NCBI RefSeq assembly: GCF_000427685.1
Contig: NZ_KE386573.1
Coordinates: 2,464,938 to 2,528,937 of the forward strand
DNA from: Haloplanus natans DSM 17983
GTDB taxonomy: Archaea; Halobacteriota; Halobacteria; Halobacteriales; Haloferacaceae
DNA: 64,000 bases
Reading direction: 5' to 3'
In this document: positions 35,093 to 44,012 of the stretch, one piece after another
Layout of the letters: each line of letters opens with the position of its first letter
Numbering within the stretch: the first letter of the stretch is position 1
Position numbers and translations under genes: made by a program
The notes under the pieces: model-generated
The model's database searches: none
Told to the model about the DNA's origin: nothing
Seen by the model: the letters and a program-made list of their open reading frames with translations, nothing else

Positions 35093-35099
35093 GCTTAAG
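35093..35099 (+). promoter_or_regulatory. pdxS TATA-like box
   Basis: The A/T-rich stretch GCTTAAG sits 24-30 bases upstream of the pdxS ATG (35123), the usual spacing for a leaderless haloarchaeal transcript. Confidence 0.5.
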
Positions 35100-35122
35100 T
35101 CGATCCCACCGTAACGATAGAT

Positions 35123-36022
35123 ATGACCGACCTCGAAGAGCTTCGTCGCGGTACGGAGTTGGTAAAGCGCGGCTTCGCGCGGATGCAGAAAGGCGGCGTC
35201 ATCATGGACGTGGTCAACGCCGAACAGGCCCGCATCGCCGAAGACTGCGGCGCGGTGGCGGTGATGAGTCTCGAAGCCGTGCCGGCCGACATCCGCAAGC
35301 GCGGCGGCGTGGCACGGATGGCCGACCCCGCGGCGCTCACCGAAATTCTCGACGAGGTGTCGATTCCGGTGATGGGGAAAGCACGCATCGGCCACCGGAA
35401 GGAAGCCGAGATTCTCCAGGCCAAAGGCGCCGACATGATCGACGAGAGCGAGGTGCTCACCCCCGCCGACGACGACTACCACATCGACAAGCGGGAGTTC
35501 ACCGCGCCGTTCGTCTGTGGCGCCCGAAACCTCGGCGAGGCGCTCCGCCGCATCGACGAGGGCGCGGCGATGATCCGCACCAAAGGCGAGGCGGGCACCG
35601 GCGACGTGAACCAGGCGGTGACCCACCAGCGCGCGATCAAAGGGTCGATCCGCGAACTCGACGGCATGGCCTACGAGGAACGTGAGCGATGGGCCCGCGA
35701 ACACGGCGCGCCGCGTGATCTGGCCCACGAGACGGCCGATATGGGCCGTCTTCCAGTCGTTAACTTCGCCGCCGGCGGCATCGCGACGCCCGCGGACGCG
35801 GCGCTCATGATGCATCACGGCTGTGACGGTATCTTCGTCGGCTCCGGCATCTTCGGCGCCGAGAACCCCGAGGCGATGGGAACCGCCATCGTCGAGGCGG
35901 TCAACAACTGGGACGACCCCGACCGCCTCGCCGACATCGCGACGAACGTCGGCAAGGGGATGACGGGCCAGTCCAACGCCGATATGGCCGAAGAGGAGAA
36001 GTTGCAGGGTCGCGGCGTCTGA
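35123..36022 (+). CDS. pdxS: Pyridoxal 5'-phosphate synthase, PdxS subunit
   Basis: A 299-residue TIM-barrel synthase. [54 protein letters not shown] is diagnostic. The ribose-5-phosphate Schiff-base lysine is K86 in VMGKARIGH, and the second lysine lies in [11 protein letters not shown]. It makes PLP from ribose 5-phosphate, glyceraldehyde 3-phosphate and ammonia. The glutaminase partner pdxT is not in this window. Promoter spacing suggests a leaderless message. Confidence 0.95.
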   Translation: MTDLEELRRGTELVKRGFARMQKGGVIMDVVNAEQARIAEDCGAVAVMSLEAVPADIRKRGGVARMADPAALTEILDEVSIPVMGKARIGHRKEAEILQAKGADMIDESEVLTPADDDYHIDKREFTAPFVCGARNLGEALRRIDEGAAMIRTKGEAGTGDVNQAVTHQRAIKGSIRELDGMAYEERERWAREHGAPRDLAHETADMGRLPVVNFAAGGIATPADAALMMHHGCDGIFVGSGIFGAENPEAMGTAIVEAVNNWDDPDRLADIATNVGKGMTGQSNADMAEEEKLQGRGV

Positions 36023-36040
36023 TCGACGCCGCCCGACCGC

Positions 36041-37522
36041 TCACCGTTCCGACGTGTCGGCGTCGCCCGGGATCCACCGCGCCGCCGGGAAGACGAGCGA
36101 GACGACCGCCCCCGAGGGCTCGTTGTCAGTTATTTCGACCGTGCCGCCCATCGCCGTCACGAGCCACTTCACGAGCCACAGGCCGAGGCCGCTCCCGTGT
36201 TTCAGTGGCCGCTCCTCTCCCTCGGCGATCACCTCGCGTTCCATCTCGGGGATGCCGTTGCCACGGTCGGCGACGGCGATTTCGAGCGAGCCGTCCGCTC
36301 GTTCCCGGACGCGAACCGTCACGGTCGGGGCGCCGTCGCTCGAATGCTCGATGGCGTTGTCGACGAGTTCCTCGACGGCGACCCGGACGCCCCGTCGGTT
36401 GACGAGGACGACCGGCGCCGCGTCCTCGACGCGGATCGTCGCCCTGGGAGCGGCGTCACGGTACTCCGCCACGATAGCGTCGAGCAACGGCCGGATCTCG
36501 ACGGGCTGGCTGTCCCGAATCCGCCGGTAGAGGTTGTCGAACCGGCGCGCCCGTTCGGCGACGTCGAGCAACTCCTCGGCCGCCGATACGATCGCGTCGA
36601 GATCGGTCCGGGCCAGGTCGGCCGGAAGGTCGCCGTCGGCATCGAGCGTCGTCAGGAGCCCATCGGCCCGCCCGGCAACCACGTTGAGACCGTTTCGCAG
36701 GTTGTGACGGAGGACGCGGTTGAACACCATCAGTTGCTGGCGGCGAGCCGTCTGCTCGGTGACGTCCTGGATGGTCCCGCGCAGGAGGGTCGCCCCGTCG
36801 ACCACGACCGGCTGCCCCGTCGTCCGGACGAACCGGGTCGAGCCGTCCGCCGTGACGAGGCGGGCCTCCACGTCGTAGGGAAGCTCCCACTCGAGGGCGC
36901 GCTCGACGAACGTCCGAACCGTTCGGCGATCGGTGGGGTGGTAGAACTCGATCGCCTCCTCGATCGAGGGCTCGTACGCCGGCTCGACCCCGTGAATCCG
37001 GCGAGTGCCGGGCGTCCACCGGAGCGTCTCCGTGTCGAGAGCGAGCTCCCACCCCCCCACGTCGGCCGCCTCCTCCGTCCGCGCCAACAGGTCACGGCTC
37101 CGTTCGAGCGCGAGTTCGTGTTCCTGTCGCTCGGTCACGTCCGTCTGAATCGAGACGAAGTGGGTGATGGTGCCGTCCTCGTCGGTGATCGGGGCGATGG
37201 TCTGCTCGGCGACGTATCGCTCGCCGTCGGCCCGGCGGTTCACGATCTCCTCCCGCCAGACCTCGCCGGCGCGGATGGTCGTCCAGAGTCGGCAGAAGTA
37301 CGACTGGTCGTGGTGGTCGGCGTTGAGCAGGTTCGGTGTCCGGCCGATGGCGTCGGCGGCGTCGTAGCCGGTGATGGACTCGAACGCCGGGTTCACGTAG
37401 ACGATCCGGCCGTCGGCGTCGGTGATGAAGATAGCGTGGCCGGCCGCCTCGACGGCGCGTTCGAACCACGCCTGGTTCGGCGGCTGGCTCGTCGCGGTCG
37501 TTCGGGTGTCGGCATCAGCCAT
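36041..37522 (-). CDS. PAS-domain sensor histidine kinase
   Basis: A 493-residue cytosolic kinase without membrane helices. The first PAS domain (~residues 15-135) contains AIFITDADGRIVYVNPAFESITGYDAADAIGRTPNLLN; a second PAS/PAC (~150-265) follows. The dimerisation helix has the phospho-acceptor H in RVLRHNLRNGLNVVAG. The ATPase domain shows the N box (VEELVDNAIEHSS), G1 (VADRGNGIP) and G2 (GSGLGLWLVKWLV). ATG 37522 is preferred to the upstream GTG 37540 because a TATA-like cctatatctc (37547-37556) lies about 29 bases before it. The cognate regulator is not adjacent; signal unknown. Confidence 0.87.
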   Translation of the reverse strand: MADADTRTTATSQPPNQAWFERAVEAAGHAIFITDADGRIVYVNPAFESITGYDAADAIGRTPNLLNADHHDQSYFCRLWTTIRAGEVWREEIVNRRADGERYVAEQTIAPITDEDGTITHFVSIQTDVTERQEHELALERSRDLLARTEEAADVGGWELALDTETLRWTPGTRRIHGVEPAYEPSIEEAIEFYHPTDRRTVRTFVERALEWELPYDVEARLVTADGSTRFVRTTGQPVVVDGATLLRGTIQDVTEQTARRQQLMVFNRVLRHNLRNGLNVVAGRADGLLTTLDADGDLPADLARTDLDAIVSAAEELLDVAERARRFDNLYRRIRDSQPVEIRPLLDAIVAEYRDAAPRATIRVEDAAPVVLVNRRGVRVAVEELVDNAIEHSSDGAPTVTVRVRERADGSLEIAVADRGNGIPEMEREVIAEGEERPLKHGSGLGLWLVKWLVTAMGGTVEITDNEPSGAVVSLVFPAARWIPGDADTSER

Positions 37523-37609
37523 CCGTTCTCGACCCTCCACAGCTGAGAGATATAGGCCCTGCGAACGAGTCCAGATCGTGAGAATCGGACGGCGACGGGC
37601 GTCGACCGA

Positions 37610-38491
37610 TCATTCCGTATACAACGTCGCGCCGCGACCGATCCGCGTCTGGTAGGCGCGGGCGTCGACGCCGGCGTCCATGAACGCGTCCACCATCGCG
37701 GCGGCGATGGGCCGACGATCCTCGGAGTGACAGGCAGCGACGACCCCCGGGCCGGCGCCGCTGACGGTGACGCCCGTCGCCCCCGCCGAGAGCGCCGCCT
37801 CGCGAACCTCGGCGTAGCCCGAGATGAGGTCGGCGCGGGCGGGCGTGACGAGGCGGTCGTGCATCCCCCTCCCCACGAGGTCCGGGTCGTCGCGACACAT
37901 CCCGGTCGTCAGCGTGGCCGCGCGGCCGACGGTGTTGACCAGTTGCTCCATCGTCGCGCCCGCGGGCACCACGTCGCGGGCGTCGCGCGTCGAGACGACG
38001 ATTTCGGGGAGGCAGGCCACCAGCGGGATGTCGGCGTCGACGACCGTCACGTCCCGGCCGGTGGCGATGGTGAACCCACCCAGGAGCGCGGGCGCGACGT
38101 TGTCGAGGTGGACCTCGCCGGAGACGGTCGCCTCGCCTTTGCCCGCGATGGGGACGAGGTCGCGTCGCGAGAGGCCGCGGTCGTAGAGTTCGTTGAGCGC
38201 GAGGGCGGCGGCGGCCGCGCTGGCGCCGGAGGAGCCGAGTCCCGAGGATGGGCGGATACCCTTGTCGATGCGGATGTGCGCCGGCGCGTCCAGTGCTTCG
38301 GCGACCGCGCCGACGGTGTTCGACTCGGGATCTTCCGGAATGAACTCGGCCCCGTAGCCCGTCACCTCGATGGTCGTCCGATCGGCCTTCTCGACGCGGA
38401 CGATATCAGCCGGTCGGTCGAGGGCCGCACCGAACACGTCGAACCCGCTACCGAGGTTCGCACTCGTGGCGGGAGCCCTGACCGTAATCAT
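37610..38491 (-). CDS. thrB: Homoserine kinase
   Basis: A 293-residue GHMP kinase beginning ITVRAPATSANLGSGFDVFGAALDRP. The phosphate-binding loop is PSSGLGSSGASAAAAALALN, and the C-terminal GATGVTVSGAGPGVVAACH is the third GHMP motif. The N-terminal APATSANLGSGFD is typical of ThrB rather than mevalonate or shikimate kinases. It phosphorylates homoserine for threonine synthesis. ATG 38491 is favoured; the alternative GTG at 38518 adds nine residues without homology character. Confidence 0.9.
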   Translation of the reverse strand: MITVRAPATSANLGSGFDVFGAALDRPADIVRVEKADRTTIEVTGYGAEFIPEDPESNTVGAVAEALDAPAHIRIDKGIRPSSGLGSSGASAAAAALALNELYDRGLSRRDLVPIAGKGEATVSGEVHLDNVAPALLGGFTIATGRDVTVVDADIPLVACLPEIVVSTRDARDVVPAGATMEQLVNTVGRAATLTTGMCRDDPDLVGRGMHDRLVTPARADLISGYAEVREAALSAGATGVTVSGAGPGVVAACHSEDRRPIAAAMVDAFMDAGVDARAYQTRIGRGATLYTE

Positions 38492-38594
38492 GCCCCGGAG
38501 TTGCGCGAGTCGGGTCAAAAACCTGCCGAAGGGTCGAAGCGGACGGAGTGGAGTTCAACACAAGGATTAGGCGGCTAGCCCGCCGCGTAGGGGT

Positions 38595-39932
38595 ATGGTC
38601 CGCCCCGCCGGCGCGACGGCGACGGTCGAGCGCCCTCCTCGTGCCGTCGCGACGGTCGTGTTCGTCGTCTTTCTGGATCTCGTGGGCTTCGGCATCGTCA
38701 TCCCCATCCTTCCGTACTACGTTCGGAGCTTCGGCGTCGGCGACGTGTTCATCGGCTTGCTGGCGGCGACGTACTCGCTGACGCAGTTTCTCGCCGCTCC
38801 GACGCTGGGTCGCGCCTCGGACCGCTGGGGTCGCCGGCCGGTTCTCGTCCTGTCGCTCGCGGGGAGCGCCGTCGCGTGGACGGTGTTCGGCCTCGGCGAC
38901 CTGGTGGGCGATGTCGCGGGGGCGGCCGCCGGCGTGGCCGTCCTCTTTCTGGCTCGCGCCCTCGCCGGCGCTATGGGGGGCAACATCGCCGCCGCGCAGG
39001 CGTACGTCGCGGACGTGACGCCGCCCGAGAAGCGGGCGGGGGCGCTCGGCCTCGTCGGCGCCTCGTTCAGCCTCGGCTTCATTTTCGGCCCGGCCATCGG
39101 CGGCGCACTGGCGAGCGAGACGGCGGTGCGCGCCGCGTCCGGACTGCCGGTGCCGCTCCCCGCGACGCCCTTTTCGCTGCCCGCGTTCGGCGCGGCGGCG
39201 ATGAGCCTCGTCGCCCTCGTCGTCGCCCTCGTCACGCTAAAGGAACCCGCGCGACACCGGGTGACGGGCGCGCGGTCGACGCTCGTCGACGACTTCGCGG
39301 CCGCGCTCCGTGACCCCGCGCTCCGCGGCCTCGTCCTCGCCTTTTTTCTCGTCTCCGTCGCCTTCGCGGGCGTTCAGGTCATGTTCATCCCCTTCGTCGC
39401 CGACGCGGATGCGTACGGGTTCGACGCCTCGGCCGCCGCCCTGTTGCTCACCTACGTCGGCGTTCTCGGCGCGGTGAATCAGGGCGTCCTCGTCGGGCAC
39501 CTCGCGGACCGATTCGGCTCCGGACGCCTCGCCGTCGCGGGCGCGACGATTCTGTGTGTCGCCCTCGCGGCGCTGCCGTTCGCCCCGGCGCTCGGGGGCG
39601 TGCTGCCGCCCCTCGCCGGCCCGCCGTGGCTCACGCCCGAACTGGTCGCGTTGCTGGCCGTCCTCGGACTCCTCTCGTTCGGCAACGGCCTCCTGAACCC
39701 GTCGCTGGCGGCGCTGGTGTCGGCGAGTTCGGGTGCGGACCGGCAGGGCACCGCCTTCGGCGTGACACAGGGAGCGGGGAGCCTCGGTCGGACCGTCGGC
39801 CCGCCGGCCGCGGCGGCGCTGTACGCGGCCGTCTACTGGTCGCCGTTCGTCGCCGGGGCCGTCGTCGTCCTGCCGGTGATCGCGTTGCTCGTGGAGGTCG
39901 GACGGGGGACGGCGACGGAAGCGGACGCCTAG
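38595..39932 (+). CDS. MFS transporter (TetA-like, 12 helices)
   Basis: A 445-residue permease of the major facilitator superfamily. The A-motif between TM2 and TM3 reads GRASDRWGRRPVLVLSLAG, and the second-half equivalent is GHLADRFGSGRLAVAG. ARALAGAMGGNIAAAQAYVADVTPPEKRAGALGLVGASFSLGFIFGPAIGG is the drug:proton antiporter motif-C region. The relation to DHA1/TetA exporters is clear, but the substrate is unknown. The first residues (MVRPAGATATVERPPRAV) are a short cytoplasmic tail. It is convergent with carA, overlapping by 4 bp. Confidence 0.87.
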   Translation: MVRPAGATATVERPPRAVATVVFVVFLDLVGFGIVIPILPYYVRSFGVGDVFIGLLAATYSLTQFLAAPTLGRASDRWGRRPVLVLSLAGSAVAWTVFGLGDLVGDVAGAAAGVAVLFLARALAGAMGGNIAAAQAYVADVTPPEKRAGALGLVGASFSLGFIFGPAIGGALASETAVRAASGLPVPLPATPFSLPAFGAAAMSLVALVVALVTLKEPARHRVTGARSTLVDDFAAALRDPALRGLVLAFFLVSVAFAGVQVMFIPFVADADAYGFDASAAALLLTYVGVLGAVNQGVLVGHLADRFGSGRLAVAGATILCVALAALPFAPALGGVLPPLAGPPWLTPELVALLAVLGLLSFGNGLLNPSLAALVSASSGADRQGTAFGVTQGAGSLGRTVGPPAAAALYAAVYWSPFVAGAVVVLPVIALLVEVGRGTATEADA

Positions 39933-40996
39933 TCCGACGTGGCGACGGTGGTGTCCGTCGACACCAGATCGAGCACGTCGTCAAAGAAGTCGAGCGAGTC
40001 GTGCGGACCGGGGTTGGCCTCGGGGTGGTACTGGCGGGTGATGACGCCAAGATCCTCGTTTTCCAGCCCTTCGGCGGTTCCGTCGTTGACGTTCACCTGC
40101 GTCACCTCCAGTCGGTCGCCGGGTTCGCCAACGGTGTAGCCGTGATTCTGGGTGGTCATGACGACCCGCCCGGACTCCAGGTCGCGGACAGGTTGGTTGA
40201 CGCCGCGGTGGCCGAAGGCCATCTTCTCCGTGCTGCCGCCGAGGGCGTTGGCGACGACCTGCTGGCCCAGACAGATGCCGGCGACGGGGAGGTCACCGAC
40301 GTACGTGTCGACGAGCGCCTCCGCGTCCTCGAAGTTCTCGGGGTCGCCGGGGCCGTTCGAGATGAAGAGGATGTCGGGGTCGACGGCCGCCACGTCCTCG
40401 GCCGTCGCGTCGTAGGGCAGGACGTGAACCGTCGCGTCCCGTTCCAGCAGGGAGTCGACGATGGAGCCCTTGGCGCCACAGTCGATCAGAGCGACCGTGG
40501 CGGCCGAACCGCCCTCGTAGAGGGTTGGCTCGTCGACGCTCACCTGCGCGCCGATGTCGGTGTGCTCGCTCATGCCCTTGCATTCGGCGAGTTCGGCCCT
40601 GGCGTCGTCGGGCGTGGCGTCGGGGCCGACGGCGATGCCACACTTCATCGCGCCCTCCTCGCGGATGGCGGTGACGAGGTCACGGGTGTCGAGGTGGTCG
40701 ATGGCGGGAACGGCCTCCTCGTGCAGCCACTCGACGACGTCCTCGGTGAACTCGCGGGCGATGGCGGCGCGGGGGTGAATGCGATCGGACTCGAATCGCT
40801 CGGATCGGACGCCGTAGTTGCCGATGAGGGGGTACGAGAAGGTGAGGACCTGCTCCTCGTAGGAGGGGTCGGTCAGACTCTCTTCGTATCCGGTGTACGC
40901 GGTCGTAAAGACCAGTTCGCCACGCGTCCGACCCGGAACACGACCGCGTGCCTCGACGACACGGCCGTCTTCTAGGGCTAGGTAGGCGTCCGACAT
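39929..40996 (-). CDS. carA: Carbamoyl-phosphate synthase small subunit
   Basis: A 355-residue glutaminase subunit. The N-terminal domain is AYLALEDGRVVEARGRVPGRTRGELVFTTAYTGYEESLTDPSYEEQVLTFSYPLIGNYGV, and the class I amidotransferase domain carries the nucleophile in PVAGICLGQQVVANALGG and the His-Glu pair in RQYHPEANPGP. It supplies ammonia to CarB for arginine and pyrimidine synthesis. carB is not in the window. ATG 40996 lies about 27 bases downstream of a TATA-like cttaat. The Lrp-family gene is divergent, with a perfect palindrome in the 97-bp gap. Confidence 0.93.
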   Translation of the reverse strand: MSDAYLALEDGRVVEARGRVPGRTRGELVFTTAYTGYEESLTDPSYEEQVLTFSYPLIGNYGVRSERFESDRIHPRAAIAREFTEDVVEWLHEEAVPAIDHLDTRDLVTAIREEGAMKCGIAVGPDATPDDARAELAECKGMSEHTDIGAQVSVDEPTLYEGGSAATVALIDCGAKGSIVDSLLERDATVHVLPYDATAEDVAAVDPDILFISNGPGDPENFEDAEALVDTYVGDLPVAGICLGQQVVANALGGSTEKMAFGHRGVNQPVRDLESGRVVMTTQNHGYTVGEPGDRLEVTQVNVNDGTAEGLENEDLGVITRQYHPEANPGPHDSLDFFDDVLDLVSTDTTVATSD

Positions 40997-41047
40997 TACG
41001 AGAAACACAGTCATCCGCGGCCATTAAGCCTTCCTTTCGAAGTGAGG

Positions 41048-41062
41048 TTACGAATTTCGTAA
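41048..41062. promoter_or_regulatory. Perfect 15-bp palindrome TTACGAATTTCGTAA between carA and lrp
   Basis: Seven-base arms flank a central T. It sits 31 bases before the ATG of the Lrp-family regulator (41094) and 51 bases before the carA start on the other strand. A/T-rich dyads of this size are typical Lrp/AsnC binding sites, so autoregulation and joint control of carA are plausible. Confidence 0.6.
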
Positions 41063-41093
41063 TCGGTAAGTCGCTTCCGGCGGTACTCGGGGT

Positions 41094-41507
41094 ATGGACG
41101 ACCTGGACCGACGGATTCTGAGCATCCTCCGGCGGGATTCACGCACGCCGTATACGGAGATCGCGGACCGCGTCGGCACGTCGGAGGGGACGGTCCGTAA
41201 CCGCGTCGAGCGACTCGTCGACGAGGGGACCATCGAGCGCTTCACGGTGGCGACACGCACCGGGAACGTCAAGGCGATGATCGAGGTGTCCGTCGCCGTC
41301 GACGTGGACACCACCGACGTGTCGGCGCGGATGGCCGAGTGGAGCGAGGTCGACTTCGTCTGGCAGGTCTCGGGCGAGGCGGACATCGTCATGGTCGTCG
41401 ACGCCGCCGACACCGGCGCGGTGAACGACCTCATCACCAAAGCGCGGGATTTGGACGAGGTGCAGAACACGAAGACGCGACTGATTCTGGACGAGCAGTT
41501 GGGGTGA
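41094..41507 (+). CDS. Lrp/AsnC-family transcriptional regulator
   Basis: A 137-residue regulator. The N-terminal helix-turn-helix is DDLDRRILSILRRDSRTPYTEIADRVGTSEGTVRNRVERLVDEGTIERFTV. The C-terminal RAM/AsnC domain (VSVAVDVDTTDVSARMAEWSEVDFVWQVSGEADIVMVVDAADTGAVNDLIT) binds small molecules and oligomerises. It is divergent from carA, with the palindrome 41048-41062 between them, which suggests nitrogen or amino-acid control of carbamoyl phosphate synthesis (inference). The effector is unknown. Confidence 0.88.
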   Translation: MDDLDRRILSILRRDSRTPYTEIADRVGTSEGTVRNRVERLVDEGTIERFTVATRTGNVKAMIEVSVAVDVDTTDVSARMAEWSEVDFVWQVSGEADIVMVVDAADTGAVNDLITKARDLDEVQNTKTRLILDEQLG

Positions 41508-41515
41508 CGACGCGC

Positions 41516-41932
41516 TCACGCCTCCTGCAGGAGGCGTCCGACAGCGGTCGCCGCCTCCTCGAAGGCGGTGACGTCCATGTCGTCGGTGGTGACGAGGACG
41601 CCGGCGTCGCCCCGGATGACACGGGCGACGAACCCGTCGGCGTGAACGCGGACGGTGAACTCGTAGGGACCGATGTCGGAGCCGCCCGCGTCGCCAGCGA
41701 GGGCCGTCCGAACCGGTATCTCGGCGAACCCGGTTCGCTCGAAATCGACCAGTTGCGACTTCGCTTCGGCCGTCCGCTCGGCCGTCTCGTAGAGGTCCCG
41801 TCGGGTGTACAGGACGTCGAACGCCGACGGGGTGAAGTAGACGACGCTGCGGAGCGAATCACCGAGGGTCGTTCGCGCGGCGCGGACGAGGTGGTCGGCC
41901 GTCTCGGCACCTACTGATGTTTCGAATGACAT
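41516..41932 (-). CDS. Haloarchaeal conserved hypothetical
   Basis: A 138-residue acidic protein, ATG 41932 (a GTG two codons upstream is possible). The sequence GDSLRSVVYFTPSAFDVLYTRRDLYETAERTAEAKSQLVDFERTGF and YEFTVRVHADGFVARVIRGDAGVLVTTDD looks like a conserved haloarchaeal cytosolic family of unknown function. I recognise no catalytic or DNA-binding motif. It is convergent with the Lrp gene, ending 9 bp away. Confidence 0.65.
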   Translation of the reverse strand: MSFETSVGAETADHLVRAARTTLGDSLRSVVYFTPSAFDVLYTRRDLYETAERTAEAKSQLVDFERTGFAEIPVRTALAGDAGGSDIGPYEFTVRVHADGFVARVIRGDAGVLVTTDDMDVTAFEEAATAVGRLLQEA

Positions 41933-42028
41933 TTTCACGTCCCGCTTTGGCGTTACGCTGGCTCAACGGTTTCGGTGAGAGCGGCCGAAACCGTCATCCG
42001 TAAACCGACGCTCCGCGGATACGGGGGT

Positions 42029-42460
42029 ATGAGCGACTCCGACGTACTCGATGCCGACCTCTACCGGCGGACGAAGGCGCTGCTCGAACCCGGCGACATC
42101 GATCTCGCGGGCGCCATCGTCCACACCGACCTCTCGGGACGGGAGGACCTCGAAATGCACGAACTGACGGTCGAACTCAACGAGGTCATCGCTGCCCACG
42201 CGGACACGGGCGAGGCGTACATCCACGCCGGCAACGACGATCCGAACTTCTCCTCGAACCAGTTCCAGGGGCGGACCGTCGAGGACGACGCGTTCGTCTG
42301 GGAGTGTCAGCAGCTCCTTCGGGAGGGGACCTTCGACATCGTGTTCTACTACGAGGCCGACCTCGATCAGGACGCCCTCGTTTCGGCGATCCGGGACCGC
42401 GGATACGACGTGACGAGCGTCGTCCTCGACGCGGACGACGAAATGACCGTCGACGGATAA
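42029..42460 (+). CDS. Haloarchaeal conserved hypothetical (DUF5778-like)
   Basis: A 143-residue acidic soluble protein starting at ATG 42029. It contains LYRRTKALLEPGDIDLAGAIVHTDLSGREDLEMHELTVELNEVIAAHA and FDIVFYYEADLDQDALVSAIRDRGYDVTSVVL, an alpha/beta ferredoxin-like pattern. I tentatively associate it with DUF5778, a haloarchaea-restricted family. No function is known. The upstream in-frame start at 41975 is unlikely because the added sequence is basic and not conserved in character. Confidence 0.65.
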   Translation: MSDSDVLDADLYRRTKALLEPGDIDLAGAIVHTDLSGREDLEMHELTVELNEVIAAHADTGEAYIHAGNDDPNFSSNQFQGRTVEDDAFVWECQQLLREGTFDIVFYYEADLDQDALVSAIRDRGYDVTSVVLDADDEMTVDG

Positions 42461-42505
42461 CACGCGCCGTGACGGGGGTTTTCAACGGGCGAAAGACGAC
42501 GGGAC

Positions 42506-42671
42506 GTTTAAGACCCCGCACCCAAGAGTGCAGGTATGAACGGGGCCCACAGGGTCCGCCGGACGCCCCCGGCAACGGGGTGGCGGCGACATTGGAAGGG
42601 TTTAGGTGGAACAGGGACGAAAGGCGAGATGTCCCGAGGAACGTAACAGACGTGTCATCGGGTGATCAACT
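42506..42671 (+). promoter_or_regulatory. hemA upstream leader with TATA box, upstream ORF and hairpins
   Basis: A TATA-like GTTTAAGA (42506-42513) lies about 26 bases before ATG 42536, which opens a 36-codon frame ending at TAA 42644-42646, 25 bases before the hemA GTG. Within the frame are potential stems such as gtccgccggac (42555-42565) and cgccccc/ggggtggcg (from about 42566). The peptide is basic (MNGAHRVRRTPPATGWRRHW...), unlike haloarchaeal proteins. The stretch could be a regulatory leader, a leader peptide, or an untranslated structured RNA. Confidence 0.4.
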
Positions 42672-44012
42672 GTGACGACGGGTGTCATCAACGGAGTAAC
42701 GGTCTCCCACCAGCGGGCGACCGTCGACGAAATCGAGTCGGCCGGCGCGGCGGACGAGGAGACGGCCGTCCGCGACCTGCTGACTCGCGAGGGGGTCGAC
42801 GAGGCGTTCGCCCTCCAGACCTGTAACCGGGCGGAGGCATACGTCGTCACGGAGTCGGTCGCCGACGGGCGGGCAGCGCTCGCCGACTTCGCCCCCGAGG
42901 TTCGGGACGGGGCGGTCCACGAGATGGATCACGAGGCCAGCCTCCGCCATCTGATGTGTGTCGCGGCGGGCCTCGAATCACTCGTCCTCGGCGAGGATCA
43001 GATCATCGGCCAGTTCCGCCGGGCGTTCGAGACGGCGCGGGGCGCCGGCGGCGTCGGCGGCGTCCTCGACCCGGCGCTAACGAAGGCGCTGCACGTCGGC
43101 GAGCGCGCACGGACGGAGACGGGGATCAACGAGGGCGTGGTGTCGCTGGGGAGCGCCGCGGTCGAACTCGCCGACCAGGAGTGTGACCTGGCGGACGCGA
43201 CGGCACTCGTCGTCGGCGCGGGCGAGATGGGACGCATCGCCGCGCAGGCGTTCGACGACACGGGCGTCTCGACGCTCGTCGTCGCCAACCGGACGGTTCC
43301 CCACGCCACCCATCTCGCGGACGAGGTGGAGACGACGGCGCGTGGCGTTCCCCTCGACGTCATCCCCGCCGCCGCCGAACGGGCGGACGTGCTCGTCACG
43401 GCCACCAACAGTCCCGATCCGATCGTCGACCGGACGACACTCGCCGACGCCGGGCGGACGCTCGTCATCGACCTCGCTCAGCCCCGGGATGTCGATCCGA
43501 GAGTGGCCGACCTCGACGGGGTCGACACCTACGACATCGACTCGCTGGAGGCCATCACCGACCGGACGCGGGCCCAACGGCGCGACGCGGCCGACGCGGT
43601 CGAACGGATGATCGACGAGGAACTCGACCGGCTACTCGACTCGTTCAAGCGCCGGCAGGCCGACACGGCCATCAGCGCGATGTACGAGAGCGCCGAGATG
43701 GTCAAGGAACGGGAACTCCGGACGGCCATCTCCCGGCTGGAGTCACAGGGCGAGTTGACCGACGAACAGCGGGAGACGGTGGCGTCGCTGGCCGACGCGC
43801 TCGTCGGGCAGTTGCTCGCGGCGCCGACCAAGAGCCTCCGCGACGCCGCCGCGGAGGACGACTGGACGACGATTCAGACCGCGCTCGGTCTGTTCGACCC
43901 CGAGTTCGGCGGCGAGAAGTCGGCGCCGCCGACGGCCGAACGACCCCGCGAGGCGCCCGACGACGCCGACGGCATCCCACAGCACGTCCTCGACAAACTC
44001 GGCGACGAGTAA
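42672..44012 (+). CDS. hemA: Glutamyl-tRNA reductase
   Basis: A 446-residue enzyme with GTG start. The catalytic cysteine is C51 in FALQTCNRAEAYVV, the substrate domain continues with LMCVAAGLESLVLGEDQIIGQFRRAFETA, and the NADPH domain has LVVGAGEMGRIAAQAF and VVANRT. The C-terminal dimerisation helices (ITDRTRAQRRDAADAVERMIDEELDRLL) complete the V-shaped fold. It makes glutamate-1-semialdehyde for haem and cobalamin synthesis. A haloarchaeal tail of about 45 residues follows. Its stop codon is the first edge of an 82-bp palindrome. Confidence 0.95.
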   Translation: MTTGVINGVTVSHQRATVDEIESAGAADEETAVRDLLTREGVDEAFALQTCNRAEAYVVTESVADGRAALADFAPEVRDGAVHEMDHEASLRHLMCVAAGLESLVLGEDQIIGQFRRAFETARGAGGVGGVLDPALTKALHVGERARTETGINEGVVSLGSAAVELADQECDLADATALVVGAGEMGRIAAQAFDDTGVSTLVVANRTVPHATHLADEVETTARGVPLDVIPAAAERADVLVTATNSPDPIVDRTTLADAGRTLVIDLAQPRDVDPRVADLDGVDTYDIDSLEAITDRTRAQRRDAADAVERMIDEELDRLLDSFKRRQADTAISAMYESAEMVKERELRTAISRLESQGELTDEQRETVASLADALVGQLLAAPTKSLRDAAAEDDWTTIQTALGLFDPEFGGEKSAPPTAERPREAPDDADGIPQHVLDKLGDE

